The notes under the pieces are model-generated. The model was not told where the DNA came from and made no database searches. It saw nothing but the letters and a program-made list of their open reading frames with translations. Both the position numbers and the translations under genes were made by a program. From Candidatus Nitrosopumilus sp. (GTDB lineage Archaea; Thermoproteota; Nitrososphaeria; Nitrososphaerales; Nitrosopumilaceae), in contig JAEFCZ010000029.1 in the NCBI GenBank assembly GCA_016125975.1, positions 1-47,262 of the forward strand: a stretch of 47,262 nucleotides of DNA, read 5' to 3'. Positions 7,792 to 16,963 of this stretch are shown here, piece by piece (the first letter of the stretch is position 1; each line of letters opens with the position of its first letter).

Positions 7792-7896
7792 ATGAACAAG
7801 CGATTCATTCTAGTGGGCATTGCTCTAGGCATAATTGTTGTAGCAGCTGTTCTAATCGGGTCTCCAATGTTTGGTGGCTTTGATGCTATGAGATAA
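7792..7896 (+). CDS. Small single-span membrane protein (34 aa)
   Basis: ATG 7792 to TAA 7896 encodes MNKRF, a hydrophobic segment of Val, Ile, Ala and Leu (about residues 6-23), then SPMFGGFDAMR. Positive charges before the span suggest an N-in membrane anchor. Its stop abuts the bioF stop exactly (7896/7897, convergent). No family recognised. Confidence 0.45.
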   Translation: MNKRFILVGIALGIIVVAAVLIGSPMFGGFDAMR

Positions 7897-9036
7897 TTAG
7901 CAGAATTTCACGTACGCCTTTTTGAATATTTCAAGTGCTTTTTCGATATCTCTCTCATTTAGCCATGATGTGACTGAAATTCTCAGTCGAGCTTGATTTT
8001 TTGGGACTGTTGGGTATCTGATTGGTTGAGCAAATACGCCATTATCTAATAGGAATTTTCCAAAACTTATTGCTGATTTTTCATTCCCAATAATGATTGG
8101 AATGATTTGTGATTTTGAATTTATGTCAAAACCCATCTCTTTGAGCCCTGTTGATAATTTTTTTATATTTTTTTCTAGTTTCTTCTTTTGTTTTTCCCTG
8201 TTTGACTCAAATCTTTTTAGTGAATGTTCTACAAGAAATGAAGGAAGAGCAGATGTATAGATAAATGATTTTGATTTGTTTATGCATAAATCAATAACAT
8301 TATTTTTTGCAGCAACATATCCTCCAAATGATCCTAATCCTTTACTCAGACTACTAATGTACAAATCAATTTTCTTTGAGACATTAAAATGACTAGGTGT
8401 TCCTTTTCCATCTTTACCAACTACAAAATCTCCATGAGCATCATCTACAATTGTTATTGAATTTGTTTTTTCTGCAATTTCTGTAATTTGTTTGAGATGT
8501 GACATATCTCCATCCATGCTAAATATTCCTTCAGTAATTACAAACTTGTTTTTTCCTTTTTGTTTTAGTTTTGTTTGTAAATCTTGCATGTCATTATGTT
8601 TGTAAATTGAAATTTTGGCATCAGTTAATTTACATGATTCAATTATACTTGCATGATTTAGTTCATCACTTAGAATCAAATCACCTTTCTTTGCAATTGC
8701 TGAAATTGATCCTAAATTTGCCATATATCCTGTAGGGTATATCAAACTGCTTTGTTGTGATTTGTGTTTTGCAAGTGCTTTTTCTAATTTTTTGTACACC
8801 TCGTCATTTCCTGAAACTAGTCTAGAACTTGATTGGAGTTGATTAACCTGAATCTTTGTTATGGGAATTCCTAGATAGTCGTTTGAGCACAAATTGAGCA
8901 ATTTTTTTCCATTGATTGTGATGTAGGCCCCTTGGGCTTTTCCATAACGTAGTTTTCTGTAGAGATTGTTTTGTTTTATTGCCTGTAACTCTGCATCAAC
9001 AAAGTCTAGTTTATGCCTGGAGACCAATTTTTTCAA
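7897..9036 (-). CDS. bioF: 8-amino-7-oxononanoate synthase (KAPA synthase)
   Basis: PLP enzyme joining pimeloyl thioester and alanine in biotin synthesis. The 379 residues are the normal length. Motifs: LCSNDYLG (about 49-56), LSDELNHASII, ITEGIFSMDGD, the PLP-binding D199/H201 in VDDAHGDFVVG and Schiff-base K232 in ISSLSKGLGSFGG. The start is TTG at 9036, since no ATG in frame keeps the N-terminus. It overlaps the 3' end of bioB by 26 bases, so the two form one operon; the upstream palindrome at 10068-10095 would control both. Confidence 0.93.
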   Translation of the reverse strand: MKKLVSRHKLDFVDAELQAIKQNNLYRKLRYGKAQGAYITINGKKLLNLCSNDYLGIPITKIQVNQLQSSSRLVSGNDEVYKKLEKALAKHKSQQSSLIYPTGYMANLGSISAIAKKGDLILSDELNHASIIESCKLTDAKISIYKHNDMQDLQTKLKQKGKNKFVITEGIFSMDGDMSHLKQITEIAEKTNSITIVDDAHGDFVVGKDGKGTPSHFNVSKKIDLYISSLSKGLGSFGGYVAAKNNVIDLCINKSKSFIYTSALPSFLVEHSLKRFESNREKQKKKLEKNIKKLSTGLKEMGFDINSKSQIIPIIIGNEKSAISFGKFLLDNGVFAQPIRYPTVPKNQARLRISVTSWLNERDIEKALEIFKKAYVKFC

Positions 9037-9988
9037 TCATTTTACGGTCTTTATCAGCCTCATTACCGCCCATTGTGAGATATCCTGAAGTGATGATTCC
9101 ATTTGCTCCACTTTGTAGTAATTCTTCTCCAGAATCATCAAGGTTTGTTTCTCTTCCGCCAGATATCTTGATAACTGATTCAGGTAACAAAAATCTGATC
9201 ACAGAAAACATTCTAACGATTTCAGAGTTTGGTAAATCTGTTTGTAGTTCTAGTGGGGTTCCTGGTACTGGTACTAGTATGTTAATTGTAACTTCTTCAG
9301 GAAATAGTCTTGCAAGTTCTAGTGTTAATTCTAATCTCTGTTCACGTGTTTCTCCTAAACCGATAATTCCGCCAGTACATAACTCCAATCCCGCATCTCG
9401 TGCAATTCCTAATGTTTCTAGTCTATCTTCATATGTGTGAGTAGTACATATCTCTGGAAATTTTGATTTTGCTGTTTCTAAATTATGATTATATCTTTTT
9501 ACTTTAAGTTCTTTGAGTTTTTTAGCTTGTTCTTCTGTAAGAAATCCCAAACTACACTCTACACTAATTCCAACTTTATCATTTATCTCAGTAATTATTT
9601 TACAAACTTTTTCAAAGTCTGTTTTTGATGGTTCACGCCATGCTGCAACAAGACAATAAGATTCTGCGCCTTCTTCTTTTGCCTTTTGAGCTTTTGTTAC
9701 AACTTCTTCTGGAGTTGATAATTGGTATGTTTCTATCCCTGTATCAAAAAATGCTGATTGTCCACAAAATGTGCAATCTTCACTACATGCATTTTTTTTA
9801 ATATTGTTTAGTTGTTCAACATCTACTTTTTCTCCATTAAAATCTCTAGTAATCTCATTTGCACATCTTGCCAAATCTTTGAGGTTTTCTTCTGGAATGT
9901 TTAGTAGTTTTTCAGCATCCTCTGCTGTGATATGATTTCCTGAGAATACTTTTTCCTGGCACTCTTTTATGAAATTCACGACACTCAT
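9011..9988 (-). CDS. bioB: Biotin synthase (radical SAM)
   Basis: Inserts sulphur into dethiobiotin, the last step of biotin synthesis. From ATG 9988 the protein has 325 residues, the usual size. The radical-SAM cluster cysteines are C68-x3-C72-x2-C75 (CSEDCTFCGQS), followed by VAAWREP, VECSLGFLTEEQ, YNHNLET and GGIIGLGET, all BioB signatures. A TTG at 10033 would add 15 residues, but ATG 9988 is preferred: TTATAAAT (10010-10018) lies about 26 bp upstream of it, giving a leaderless mRNA. A BirA-like palindrome lies further upstream. Confidence 0.94.
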   Translation of the reverse strand: MSVVNFIKECQEKVFSGNHITAEDAEKLLNIPEENLKDLARCANEITRDFNGEKVDVEQLNNIKKNACSEDCTFCGQSAFFDTGIETYQLSTPEEVVTKAQKAKEEGAESYCLVAAWREPSKTDFEKVCKIITEINDKVGISVECSLGFLTEEQAKKLKELKVKRYNHNLETAKSKFPEICTTHTYEDRLETLGIARDAGLELCTGGIIGLGETREQRLELTLELARLFPEEVTINILVPVPGTPLELQTDLPNSEIVRMFSVIRFLLPESVIKISGGRETNLDDSGEELLQSGANGIITSGYLTMGGNEADKDRKMIEKIGLQA

Positions 9989-10067
9989 GATCTTTTGTTT
10001 ATGTTTTCCATTTATAACAATGAAGGTAGTCAAAAATTTCCCTTTATTGCTATGAACTTAGAAAAGC

Positions 10068-10095
10068 GTTAACCTCCATGCTATAGGGGGTTAAC
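10068..10095. promoter_or_regulatory. BirA-type biotin operator before bioBF
   Basis: GTTAACC (10068-10074), 14 bases, then GGTTAAC (10089-10095): exact inverted arms. The arm sequence and spacing match the known Bacillus biotin operator bound by BirA-biotinyl-AMP, and it stands upstream of bioB, where such a site is expected. It is about 50 bp above the proposed TATA box (10010-10018), so the mode of action is not obvious. A birA gene is not in this window. Confidence 0.68.
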
Positions 10096-10888
10096 ACAGG
10101 TTTTAAAAAAGTTATTTTCAATAATTTTATCCAATATGCCCAACTATATTTTGGGAAAAAATGGATGTAGATTGGCTTGCACGCCAAATACTGTTTAGCG
10201 AGAATTGACCACGCATGAATTCTAGTTATTCAACAAAAATTCTAATTTTGATTTTGTATTTTTTTCATACAAATGGATTTTACCCATTATGATATGATGA
10301 TTTATTCAATGATTCTCTTCTTTTCTAAATTCATTTAGATAATCACTAAATCCCATCATGAAATTATTTTCAGTTGTAAGAGTCAAATCAAATTACAAGG
10401 GCTAGAGGTGACTTGTCAAGATATCTCATGTCCCTCATTATTTTACACGTAAAAATTACATTAAAGATATTCATTTGTAAAGAATAACTAATGAATTTCA
10501 AGACTAAATTCTGAAAATATTTTATTTTGAAAAATCAGTACATCTCTTACAAGATCATTACTTTCAGCCTTGTATCTTTTGCAGAATCCATCACACATTA
10601 CATGTTTACTAACAAAATTACTGCAGAGCATACACCCATCAAAGCATACATGTATTTTCTATACTTAGGATCACGTGTTCGCATAGCAGAATGTAAGTTA
10701 AAAAAGCATTTAAAAATTAATAGAATCTCAATAGAGTTATTCTACACCTTTTTCTTGGCTGTAATGTCAACAATTTTATCTATTTTCACAATGAAGAATT
10801 GTACATTACCAGTTAGTCTGTGGGTAATACAATAATTACAGAAACAACCTAATCTACTTTAGAGTCATCAACTAGTAAATTTAATAAA
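10096..10888. other. Long intergenic stretch without a convincing gene
   Basis: About 790 bp of AT-rich DNA between the bioB regulatory site and the stress-protein gene. A plus-strand frame at 10527-10835 (TTG start, 102 codons) shows no domain and odd composition. A 26-codon minus-strand frame near 10300-10386 reads plausibly (TTENNFMMGFSDYLNEFRKEENH) but is too short to call. No tRNA-like fold, repeat array or transposon end was recognised. It may hold gene remnants. Confidence 0.4.
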
Positions 10889-11320
10889 TTACTTTATGAT
10901 CATCATAGGCACTTTGGATTTGTGCATTACATGATTTGATACGCTTCCAAGAAATACTTCTTTAAGACCACCTCGTCCTCTAGAACCCATTACTATCAGA
11001 TCAACTTTGTTTCTACTTTGATTTGCAAAATTAGAGATTAATTCTCCAGGATTCCCCTCCAATATTTTTTCTTGTAAGGTCACACCTTTTTTCTCTGCAT
11101 TTTTCTTAGCTTTTGCAAGATTCTTTTTTGATTCAATAAACATTGTCTCTTTTGCAATTCTAATCTCACGATATGATAGTGGTGAAAAAGGAACTATGGA
11201 CAATCCAACTATTTTTGCATCACATTGTTTTGCAAGAGTTACTGCTTCAGCAAACGCTCGCTCTGAGTACTTTGAGCCATCTAACGGAACAAGTATTTTT
11301 TTGTATAATCTATTTACCAT
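10889..11320 (-). CDS. Universal stress protein (UspA family), cytosolic
   Basis: 143 residues with the full Usp fold: KKILVPLDGSKYSERAFAEAV at the N-terminus and the nucleotide-binding motif G-x2-G-x9-GS in MGSRGRGGLKEVFLGSVSNHV near the C-terminus, which indicates an ATP-binding member. Its start overlaps the last base of the Zn-ribbon membrane gene, which in turn overlaps the symporter gene, so the three form one operon. A role in sensing energy or nucleotide state for the transporter is inferred; the second symporter in the window carries such a domain fused to its end. Confidence 0.9.
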   Translation of the reverse strand: MVNRLYKKILVPLDGSKYSERAFAEAVTLAKQCDAKIVGLSIVPFSPLSYREIRIAKETMFIESKKNLAKAKKNAEKKGVTLQEKILEGNPGELISNFANQSRNKVDLIVMGSRGRGGLKEVFLGSVSNHVMHKSKVPMMIIK

Positions 11321-11844
11321 TATCTTAATTCCTCAGTTGTAAGTTGTGAATTTTTGCCTAAGATCATGTTTCTAACCTTCACCATCTTTCTTGCCAGCAT
11401 AAACCCTGCACCAGACATACAACTACCAATAATTACATGAAGTATGCTAGATTCTTGCTGTGGTGCAACTAACATCACATATGCAAATCCACCAATCATT
11501 AGCATAATGCCAAAAGCTGCAAAGATCGCCATCATTACTGGGATTCTTGAAGGAACAGAGGGCAACAATGCAGTTTTTGATGATGACTCTATACTATCAA
11601 GGTCTTTACAAACATCACAACATCTATGTCGTTGTTTGTTTTGCCAGGTGGTAGTTAAAAAGAAAAATTCTTGGTGACAAGAATCACAGGTTCTTTTTGG
11701 AAGAGTAATCTTTCCATGTTCATCAAAGTCATGTCCAATCTTTTTCATGCAATCTTTACAAAAGTATCCTGGAATTCTCCATTGCTTTTGAAAGTTGTAT
11801 TTCTTCCAACCCAATGTAACATTACATCCAGAACATGAAGTCAA
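11320..11844 (-). CDS. Zinc-ribbon membrane protein, unknown function
   Basis: 174 residues. The N-terminal half has four Cys pairs: CSGC (residues 4-7), CKDC, CDSC and CDVC, arranged like two treble-clef or zinc-ribbon units. The C-terminal half has two hydrophobic helices (MMAIFAAFGIMLMIGGFAYVMLV and a second at SILHVIIGSCMSGAGFMLA) and a short basic tail. It lies between a DUR3-like symporter and a stress protein with overlaps of four bases and one base, so it probably works with the transporter. No named family recognised. Confidence 0.75.
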   Translation of the reverse strand: MTSCSGCNVTLGWKKYNFQKQWRIPGYFCKDCMKKIGHDFDEHGKITLPKRTCDSCHQEFFFLTTTWQNKQRHRCCDVCKDLDSIESSSKTALLPSVPSRIPVMMAIFAAFGIMLMIGGFAYVMLVAPQQESSILHVIIGSCMSGAGFMLARKMVKVRNMILGKNSQLTTEELR

Positions 11845-13844
11845 TTCTTGTCGCCTCTTGAAGTTTCTGAAACTGACTTTTGTCCGCTAAATACTTGTGC
11901 GATTCCTTTTCTTGCCTCAATGATGGGCAGAAATATGATGAAGAATGAAGCAAAACTTACCCAAATTATGGAGATTCCTACCCAAATACTATAAGCCATT
12001 ATATCAAATACTACGCCGGCAGCAATCAAGGGCATTGGCCATGCAATGATTAAGACCAGAGTCATGATACCGCCACCAGTAAGACTAAACTTGAAGGCTT
12101 TCTTCAAAGTCTCTTCGTTTTCAGTGATTTCTGTAGACTCTGCTTCAGATAATTCGACAAGAGTGATTTTCTTTTTGAGATCAGCCCAATCAAACTCAGT
12201 TTTAGCTGCAAGACTTCCAAAGATGGTAATTGCTCCACCAGTTAAGATTCCAGCAATGTTTCCAAATAACATAGAGTAATTATGACCAAGACTTGCCAGA
12301 TTGATTTCCCCACCAAATTCTGGCAATGATGCTGCAACAGATACCCAGGTAGTTACTGCAACCATCAAACCGATAATAGCTCCAAGCGTGGCAGCTACTC
12401 GGTTTGTTCTTCTCCAAAGTATTGTTAATGCAATTGGAATTACTGCTGCACCAATTATGATGCCCATTGCCAGATAGACAAAGCCAAGACTTAATCCCAT
12501 GTATAAGAGTATGACTGCTAAACCCCCCATACCAAGCCCAAATCCAACAATCGTTATTCTAGATACTTTGACTAGTTGTTTACCTGAGGCATTTGGATTC
12601 TTGTACGTTCGGTAAATATCATAAGTTATCAAAGAAGAGACTGCAATTAGTTCTGCAGAACCGGCAGAAGTTACTGCCATAAATAACATAGTTAATACCA
12701 TGATAGCACCGACTTCCCCCATTAGCGCTGTAGCTGCTGCTGGAACTACCAATCCTAATTGAACTTGTGCAGGGGTCAAGTCAACATCAAGTGCCACTGC
12801 AGTCAGCCCCATAGTAGTTGCAAGTGTAAATGGAATTGCAAACCAACATGCACCACCAAGTAAGAAGCCCTTGACAGTGGATGATGGTTTTGCTGCAATT
12901 GCTCGCTGCCAATATGCTTGGTCAACAAAGACAGTTCCAAAGTTTCCTACAATGTTAATGATACCAAACATCAGACCGCCAATTGATGCCATTGTCAAGA
13001 ATGCACCTGCTGCATTTCCTTCAATTGGTCTTAGATCTGCAGCTGCAACTAATTTTTCATACATTCCTTCAACACCACCAGTGATGTCAGTATTGAAATA
13101 TACTGCTGCAACAAAGGTTAGAATTACAACAAATATGATTATTGTATGCATATAATCTGCAACAAAAGTTGCTTTTAGCCCTCCAACTAGAGTGTAGATC
13201 ATCACACCTACTGGAATCAAGAAGGCAGCAAGAGAAATATCCATTCCAGTAAGACCATTGACTACGGCTGAACCGCCTAGCAATAACATGGCTGTTACAA
13301 TCATGTTAGTCATTAATGCAAATACCAAGAAGACTTTATGAGAACCATCACCGAATCTTGCACGAATGATTTCTAGGAATGTATGTGCGTTTGGGGCTTT
13401 ACGTTTCAATTCAATAGCTAAAATTCCGAACAACAACACTTGGATTGATGCTCCTGCTGCATACCAAAATGGACCACTTATTCCATACTGATATGCTACA
13501 GTTGAGGATTGAAGTAAAGTTGCAGCCCATGTCCAAGCAGAAACAATAGCAGCAGCAGTTAGACCCGTTTTGATTGTTCGTCCAGCAGTATTAAACATCT
13601 CAGAGGTCTGGTTAACTCCAAGGTATCTTTCTTCAATTTTTACTTCAATGGAAATTATTACAGCAAAAACTGCACCTAAACCAACAACAATAGCCCAACC
13701 AATCCATTCAGGCAATGCTTCACCAATTGCAAATCCTTCTGAAATGGGACCTGCTGCAAAAACGGTTTGTGGAGATCCGACAAGGAACACTACAATAGCA
13801 AAAAATGTAGTTAATACAAAGGGTAAAGATTTTGCCGTGTACAC
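11841..13844 (-). CDS. Sodium/solute symporter, DUR3-like (probable urea transporter)
   Basis: A 667-residue SSS-family transporter with many membrane spans. The N-terminus looks like a signal segment (SLPFVLTTFFAIVVFLVGSPQTVFA). The core has GRTIKTGLTAAAIVSAWTWAATLLQSS and the QAYWQRAIAAKPS stretch typical of the DUR3/SSS urea group. Ammonia-oxidising archaea with urease usually carry such genes, and the urease cluster starts 158 bp away, so urea is the likely substrate, symported with Na+ or H+. The start is GTG 13844. A TAGTCGAC palindrome (13946-13961) lies about 100 bp upstream. The first gene of a three-gene operon. Confidence 0.85.
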   Translation of the reverse strand: MYTAKSLPFVLTTFFAIVVFLVGSPQTVFAAGPISEGFAIGEALPEWIGWAIVVGLGAVFAVIISIEVKIEERYLGVNQTSEMFNTAGRTIKTGLTAAAIVSAWTWAATLLQSSTVAYQYGISGPFWYAAGASIQVLLFGILAIELKRKAPNAHTFLEIIRARFGDGSHKVFLVFALMTNMIVTAMLLLGGSAVVNGLTGMDISLAAFLIPVGVMIYTLVGGLKATFVADYMHTIIIFVVILTFVAAVYFNTDITGGVEGMYEKLVAAADLRPIEGNAAGAFLTMASIGGLMFGIINIVGNFGTVFVDQAYWQRAIAAKPSSTVKGFLLGGACWFAIPFTLATTMGLTAVALDVDLTPAQVQLGLVVPAAATALMGEVGAIMVLTMLFMAVTSAGSAELIAVSSLITYDIYRTYKNPNASGKQLVKVSRITIVGFGLGMGGLAVILLYMGLSLGFVYLAMGIIIGAAVIPIALTILWRRTNRVAATLGAIIGLMVAVTTWVSVAASLPEFGGEINLASLGHNYSMLFGNIAGILTGGAITIFGSLAAKTEFDWADLKKKITLVELSEAESTEITENEETLKKAFKFSLTGGGIMTLVLIIAWPMPLIAAGVVFDIMAYSIWVGISIIWVSFASFFIIFLPIIEARKGIAQVFSGQKSVSETSRGDKN

Positions 13845-13945
13845 AAAAATGAATATTCTGAGATTTACTTATTGATTGAACAAACTAGGACCTTTATGTA
13901 CTCAATTTTTAAGACAAAATAAAACCCTACAATCAAAAATAATTC

Positions 13946-13961
13946 TAGTCGACGTCGGCTT
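13946..13961. promoter_or_regulatory. Imperfect palindrome TAGTCGACGTCGGCTT before the symporter
   Basis: Fourteen of 16 bases match the perfect palindrome at 19656-19671. It lies between the 3' end of ureC and the start of the symporter gene (13844), upstream of AT-rich boxes near 13895-13925 that could be the symporter promoter. This G+C-rich word is rare in such AT-rich DNA. Probable operator of a regulator shared with the 19.6-kb site. Confidence 0.5.
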
Positions 13962-14001
13962 AAATGAAAATTTACATGAAGAAAATAAAAATTAAAAAGT
14001 A

Positions 14002-15714
14002 TTAAAACAAGTTGTAAAGTCGTGCCATAGAAATTTTTTCAGCTGGATCAATTGTTGCAAGTTTACCATCAACTTTTACTTCATAGGTTTCAGAATTGAT
14101 TTCAATTTTGGGGGTTTGATCATTATACAACATATCTTTTTTTCTAATATTACGACAATTTTTTACAGGAACCAATTTCTTTTGGGATCTAATTTCAGAT
14201 TCAATTCCTTTGTCTAGTGCAAGTTGTGATGTAAAAGTTATAGAAGTAGAATGTTTTGTTTGGCCATATGCTCCAAACATAGGACGATACAATATGGGTT
14301 CAGTTGTAGGGATTGAGGCATTAGGATCACCCATTAGAGAATAGGTGATAAAGCCGCCCTTGATGATCATTTTAGGTTTGATGCCAAAGAATTGAGGAGA
14401 CCAAATAACGATATCAGCTAGTCTTCCAGGCTGAATAGAGCCTACATAATCAGAGATTCCATGAGTTAGGGCAGGATTGATTGTGATTTTTGCAAGATAT
14501 CGCTTTGCTCTGAAATTATCATTTCCAGAATTATCCTCCGGTAATGATCCGGTCATCTTTTTCATTTTATCGGCAGTCTGCCAGTTTCTAGTTGTCACTT
14601 CACCGACTCTACCCATTGCTTGACTATCTGATGACATCATACTTAGCACTCCAAGATCATGTAAAACATCTTCCGCTGCAATTGTTTCACCTCTAATTCT
14701 AGATTCTGCAAATGATACATCTTCAGGAACTGCAGAATTAAGATGATGACAGACCATCATCATATCAAGATGTTCAGCAAGTGTGTTTACGGTAAATGGT
14801 CTTGTTGGATTGGTAGAAGAAGGAAGAATATTTTGTTCACTTGCAACTTTCATAATGTCCGGAGCATGACCACCTCCAGCACCTTCTGTGTGATAAGTAT
14901 GGATTGTTCTTCCTGCAATTGCTTCTATAGTATCATCAACAAATCCACATTCATTTAGAGTATCGGTATGTATTGCAACTTGAGTGTCAGTTTTATCTGC
15001 AACGTTTAGAGCAGAATCAATAGCAGCAGGTGTTGATCCCCAATCTTCGTGTAATTTTAATCCGCATGCTCCTGCTTCAATTTGTTCAAGTAATGCCGTC
15101 TCAAGGGAATCATTTCCCTTTGCCAAGAATCCAAAGTTAAGTGGAAAATCATCAACTGATTCAATCATTCTATGGATATTCCATTTTCCCGGAGTACATG
15201 TAGTGGCGTTTGTGCCATCTGCAGGACCAGTTCCCCCACCAATCATTGTAGTTGTTCCATTACAGATTGCATGGATTGCTTGTTGAGGAGAAATAAAATG
15301 AATATGAGAATCAATTGTTCCAGGGGTACAAATTGTATGCTCACCAGCAATAATCTCAGTGTTTGAAGAAATTATCATGTCAACATCATCCATAATGTTT
15401 GGATTTCCTGCATTTCCTACACATACAACTTTTCCATCTTTTACTCCAATGTCTGCTTTGATGATTCCCAAAATAGGATCCATAACTATTGCATTAGTAA
15501 TTACCAGATCGAGTGATTCTGCACGAAGCACTCCACTTGCTTGACCAAGTCCATCTCGTATACTTTTTCCTCCACCAAAAACAGCCTCATCACCATACTT
15601 GATCAAGTCTTTTTCAATTTCAATAATTAAATCGGTATCAGCAAGTCTAACTTTATCACCTGTAGTTGGACCAAACAAATCAACATAGTTTTTTCTCGGA
15701 ATGGTTAGTGTCAT
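14002..15714 (-). CDS. ureC: Urease alpha subunit (catalytic)
   Basis: Hydrolyses urea to ammonia and carbamate at a dinickel centre. At 570 residues it is full length and all key residues are present: nickel ligands H137 and H139 (DSHIHF), carboxylated K220 ([12 protein letters not shown]), H249 (VAIHT), H275 and D363 ([10 protein letters not shown]), and flap histidine H323 (MVCHHL). The offset from Klebsiella numbering is a constant +3. The C-terminus ARLYNLF is also typical. It overlaps ureB by four bases (stop/start). Transcribed ureA-ureB-ureC. Confidence 0.98.
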   Translation of the reverse strand: MTLTIPRKNYVDLFGPTTGDKVRLADTDLIIEIEKDLIKYGDEAVFGGGKSIRDGLGQASGVLRAESLDLVITNAIVMDPILGIIKADIGVKDGKVVCVGNAGNPNIMDDVDMIISSNTEIIAGEHTICTPGTIDSHIHFISPQQAIHAICNGTTTMIGGGTGPADGTNATTCTPGKWNIHRMIESVDDFPLNFGFLAKGNDSLETALLEQIEAGACGLKLHEDWGSTPAAIDSALNVADKTDTQVAIHTDTLNECGFVDDTIEAIAGRTIHTYHTEGAGGGHAPDIMKVASEQNILPSSTNPTRPFTVNTLAEHLDMMMVCHHLNSAVPEDVSFAESRIRGETIAAEDVLHDLGVLSMMSSDSQAMGRVGEVTTRNWQTADKMKKMTGSLPEDNSGNDNFRAKRYLAKITINPALTHGISDYVGSIQPGRLADIVIWSPQFFGIKPKMIIKGGFITYSLMGDPNASIPTTEPILYRPMFGAYGQTKHSTSITFTSQLALDKGIESEIRSQKKLVPVKNCRNIRKKDMLYNDQTPKIEINSETYEVKVDGKLATIDPAEKISMARLYNLF

Positions 15715-16079
15715 TTTGCCACTCCCTTGAATCCTTTTTCTGCTGCTTTTTTGATAGCATCTTCTTGTTTTTCTTCTAAGCTTCCACTTACTAAACCGCT
15801 AAATCCATAAACAATTTTCTTTCCTCCAAATTCTGTTAATTCAATTTCTTTTGTTTCACCTGGTTCAAATCTTACAGAAGTTCCTGCAGGAATATTAAGA
15901 TGATAACCATAGGACTGCTTTCTTGGAAAATCAAGTGCTTTATTTGTTTCAAAAAAGTGAGTATGCGAACCGACTTGGATTGGTCTATCTCCCGTATTTC
16001 TAACACTAACAAAAACTGTTTCCTTACCCACATTGGCAATTATTGGTTCATCTGAAGGGAAATATTCGCCAGGAATCAT
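15711..16079 (-). CDS. ureB: Urease beta subunit
   Basis: 122 residues, the size of a separate bacterial-type beta subunit. [20 protein letters not shown] and [20 protein letters not shown] plus [23 protein letters not shown] are invariant UreB stretches. It forms the structural trimer with UreA and UreC. It follows ureA by five bases and overlaps ureC by four. Confidence 0.97.
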   Translation of the reverse strand: MIPGEYFPSDEPIIANVGKETVFVSVRNTGDRPIQVGSHTHFFETNKALDFPRKQSYGYHLNIPAGTSVRFEPGETKEIELTEFGGKKIVYGFSGLVSGSLEEKQEDAIKKAAEKGFKGVAK

Positions 16080-16084
16080 TTACA

Positions 16085-16387
16085 TCACACAATCGGGTCA
16101 TGGATAGTTACTAGTTTAGTTCCATCTTCAAAAGTTGCTTCTACTTGGATGGAATGGATTAGATCAGCAACGCCAGGAAGAACATCATCTTTTGTTAGAA
16201 CTTTTTTGCCAGAACTCATTAGTTCTGGAACAGATCTTCCATCTCTTGCACCTTCTAAGATATGATCAGCTAAAATAGAAACTGCTTCAGGATGATTTAG
16301 TTTAAGTCCTCTAGTCTGTCTTCTGCGAGCAAGTTCCGATGTAACAAAAACATTGAGTTTCTCTAATTCTCTAGGAGTAAGCATCAT
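16085..16387 (-). CDS. ureA: Urease gamma subunit
   Basis: 100 residues with the UreA signature: [23 protein letters not shown], then [21 protein letters not shown] and [17 protein letters not shown]. First gene of ureABC. Two adjacent ATG codons (16387 and 16384) are possible starts. A TATA-like ATTAAATA about 25 bp upstream would give a nearly leaderless transcript. It is divergent from ureE. Confidence 0.97.
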   Translation of the reverse strand: MMLTPRELEKLNVFVTSELARRRQTRGLKLNHPEAVSILADHILEGARDGRSVPELMSSGKKVLTKDDVLPGVADLIHSIQVEATFEDGTKLVTIHDPIV

Positions 16388-16477
16388 TGAATGAGATTAT
16401 GTTTTAATGTATTTAATAATTAAAAAATGTAAAAACAATCTAAGAAAGTATAACTTTATCAAAATACAAAGTTTGTT
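16388..16477. promoter_or_regulatory. Divergent urease promoter region (ureA / ureE)
   Basis: This 90-bp, very AT-rich gap must drive both ureABC and ureEFGD. A TATA-like ATTAAATA on the minus strand (around 16410-16417) fits ureA. An AGTATAACTTTA segment on the plus strand (around 16447-16458) fits ureE, whose GTG at 16478 would be almost leaderless. The TAGTCGAC palindrome found at both flanks of the cluster is not present here. Confidence 0.5.
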
Positions 16478-16963
16478 GTGTTAGAGGTCAATGTACCGAT
16501 CGGAAATATTTTTCTAGATGAAGGATTTGATAATCTTAAAGATGGTAATTTTGAGAGATTAAAGATTTCCAGAATAGAATTAGACAAAAAAATTCTCAGG
16601 AGAAAGACTGATCGTGGAACTGATATTGGTTTGAATTTAAATTCTGGAATTAAACTACGTAATGGAGATGTTCTGGTTAATGGAAAAAATCCAATTGTTA
16701 TAGAGCAGTTATCTGAAAAAGTCATTAGAGTGAGACTAAAAACTAGCAACAACAAAAAGGTGATGATACTTTTGGGCCACATCATTGGAAATAGGCATAG
16801 ACCAATCTCTATTCAGGGAGAAGAGATAATCTTTCCAATACAGGCTGATTCTGAAAAAGAAGTCTTTGAGAAACTATTTCATAGTATTATCAACTATATT
16901 GAGTTGACAGTAGAAGAACGGGTATTTTCTCCGCATTCAGGGGCAGATGTACATGAACATTGA
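16478..16963 (+). CDS. ureE: Urease accessory protein UreE (nickel chaperone)
   Basis: Delivers nickel to the apo-urease complex. 161 residues in the two-domain UreE layout: a peptide-binding N-terminal domain (to about 75; DKKILRRKTDRGTDIGLNL) and a metal-binding C-terminal domain (VMILLGHIIGNRHRPISIQGEEI) with the conserved GNRH histidine. The tail HSGADVHEH is short but His-containing, not a long poly-His. Starts with GTG. It overlaps ureF by 17 bases. Confidence 0.92.
   Translation: MLEVNVPIGNIFLDEGFDNLKDGNFERLKISRIELDKKILRRKTDRGTDIGLNLNSGIKLRNGDVLVNGKNPIVIEQLSEKVIRVRLKTSNNKKVMILLGHIIGNRHRPISIQGEEIIFPIQADSEKEVFEKLFHSIINYIELTVEERVFSPHSGADVHEH

Noticed and set aside
9989-10033. Longer bioB start at TTG 10033
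   Set aside because: The extra 15 residues are not typical of BioB, and a TATA-like box fits the ATG at 9988.
10527-10835. 102-codon plus-strand frame with TTG start
   Set aside because: No domain, unusual composition, no promoter or start context that fits; probably chance in AT-rich DNA.
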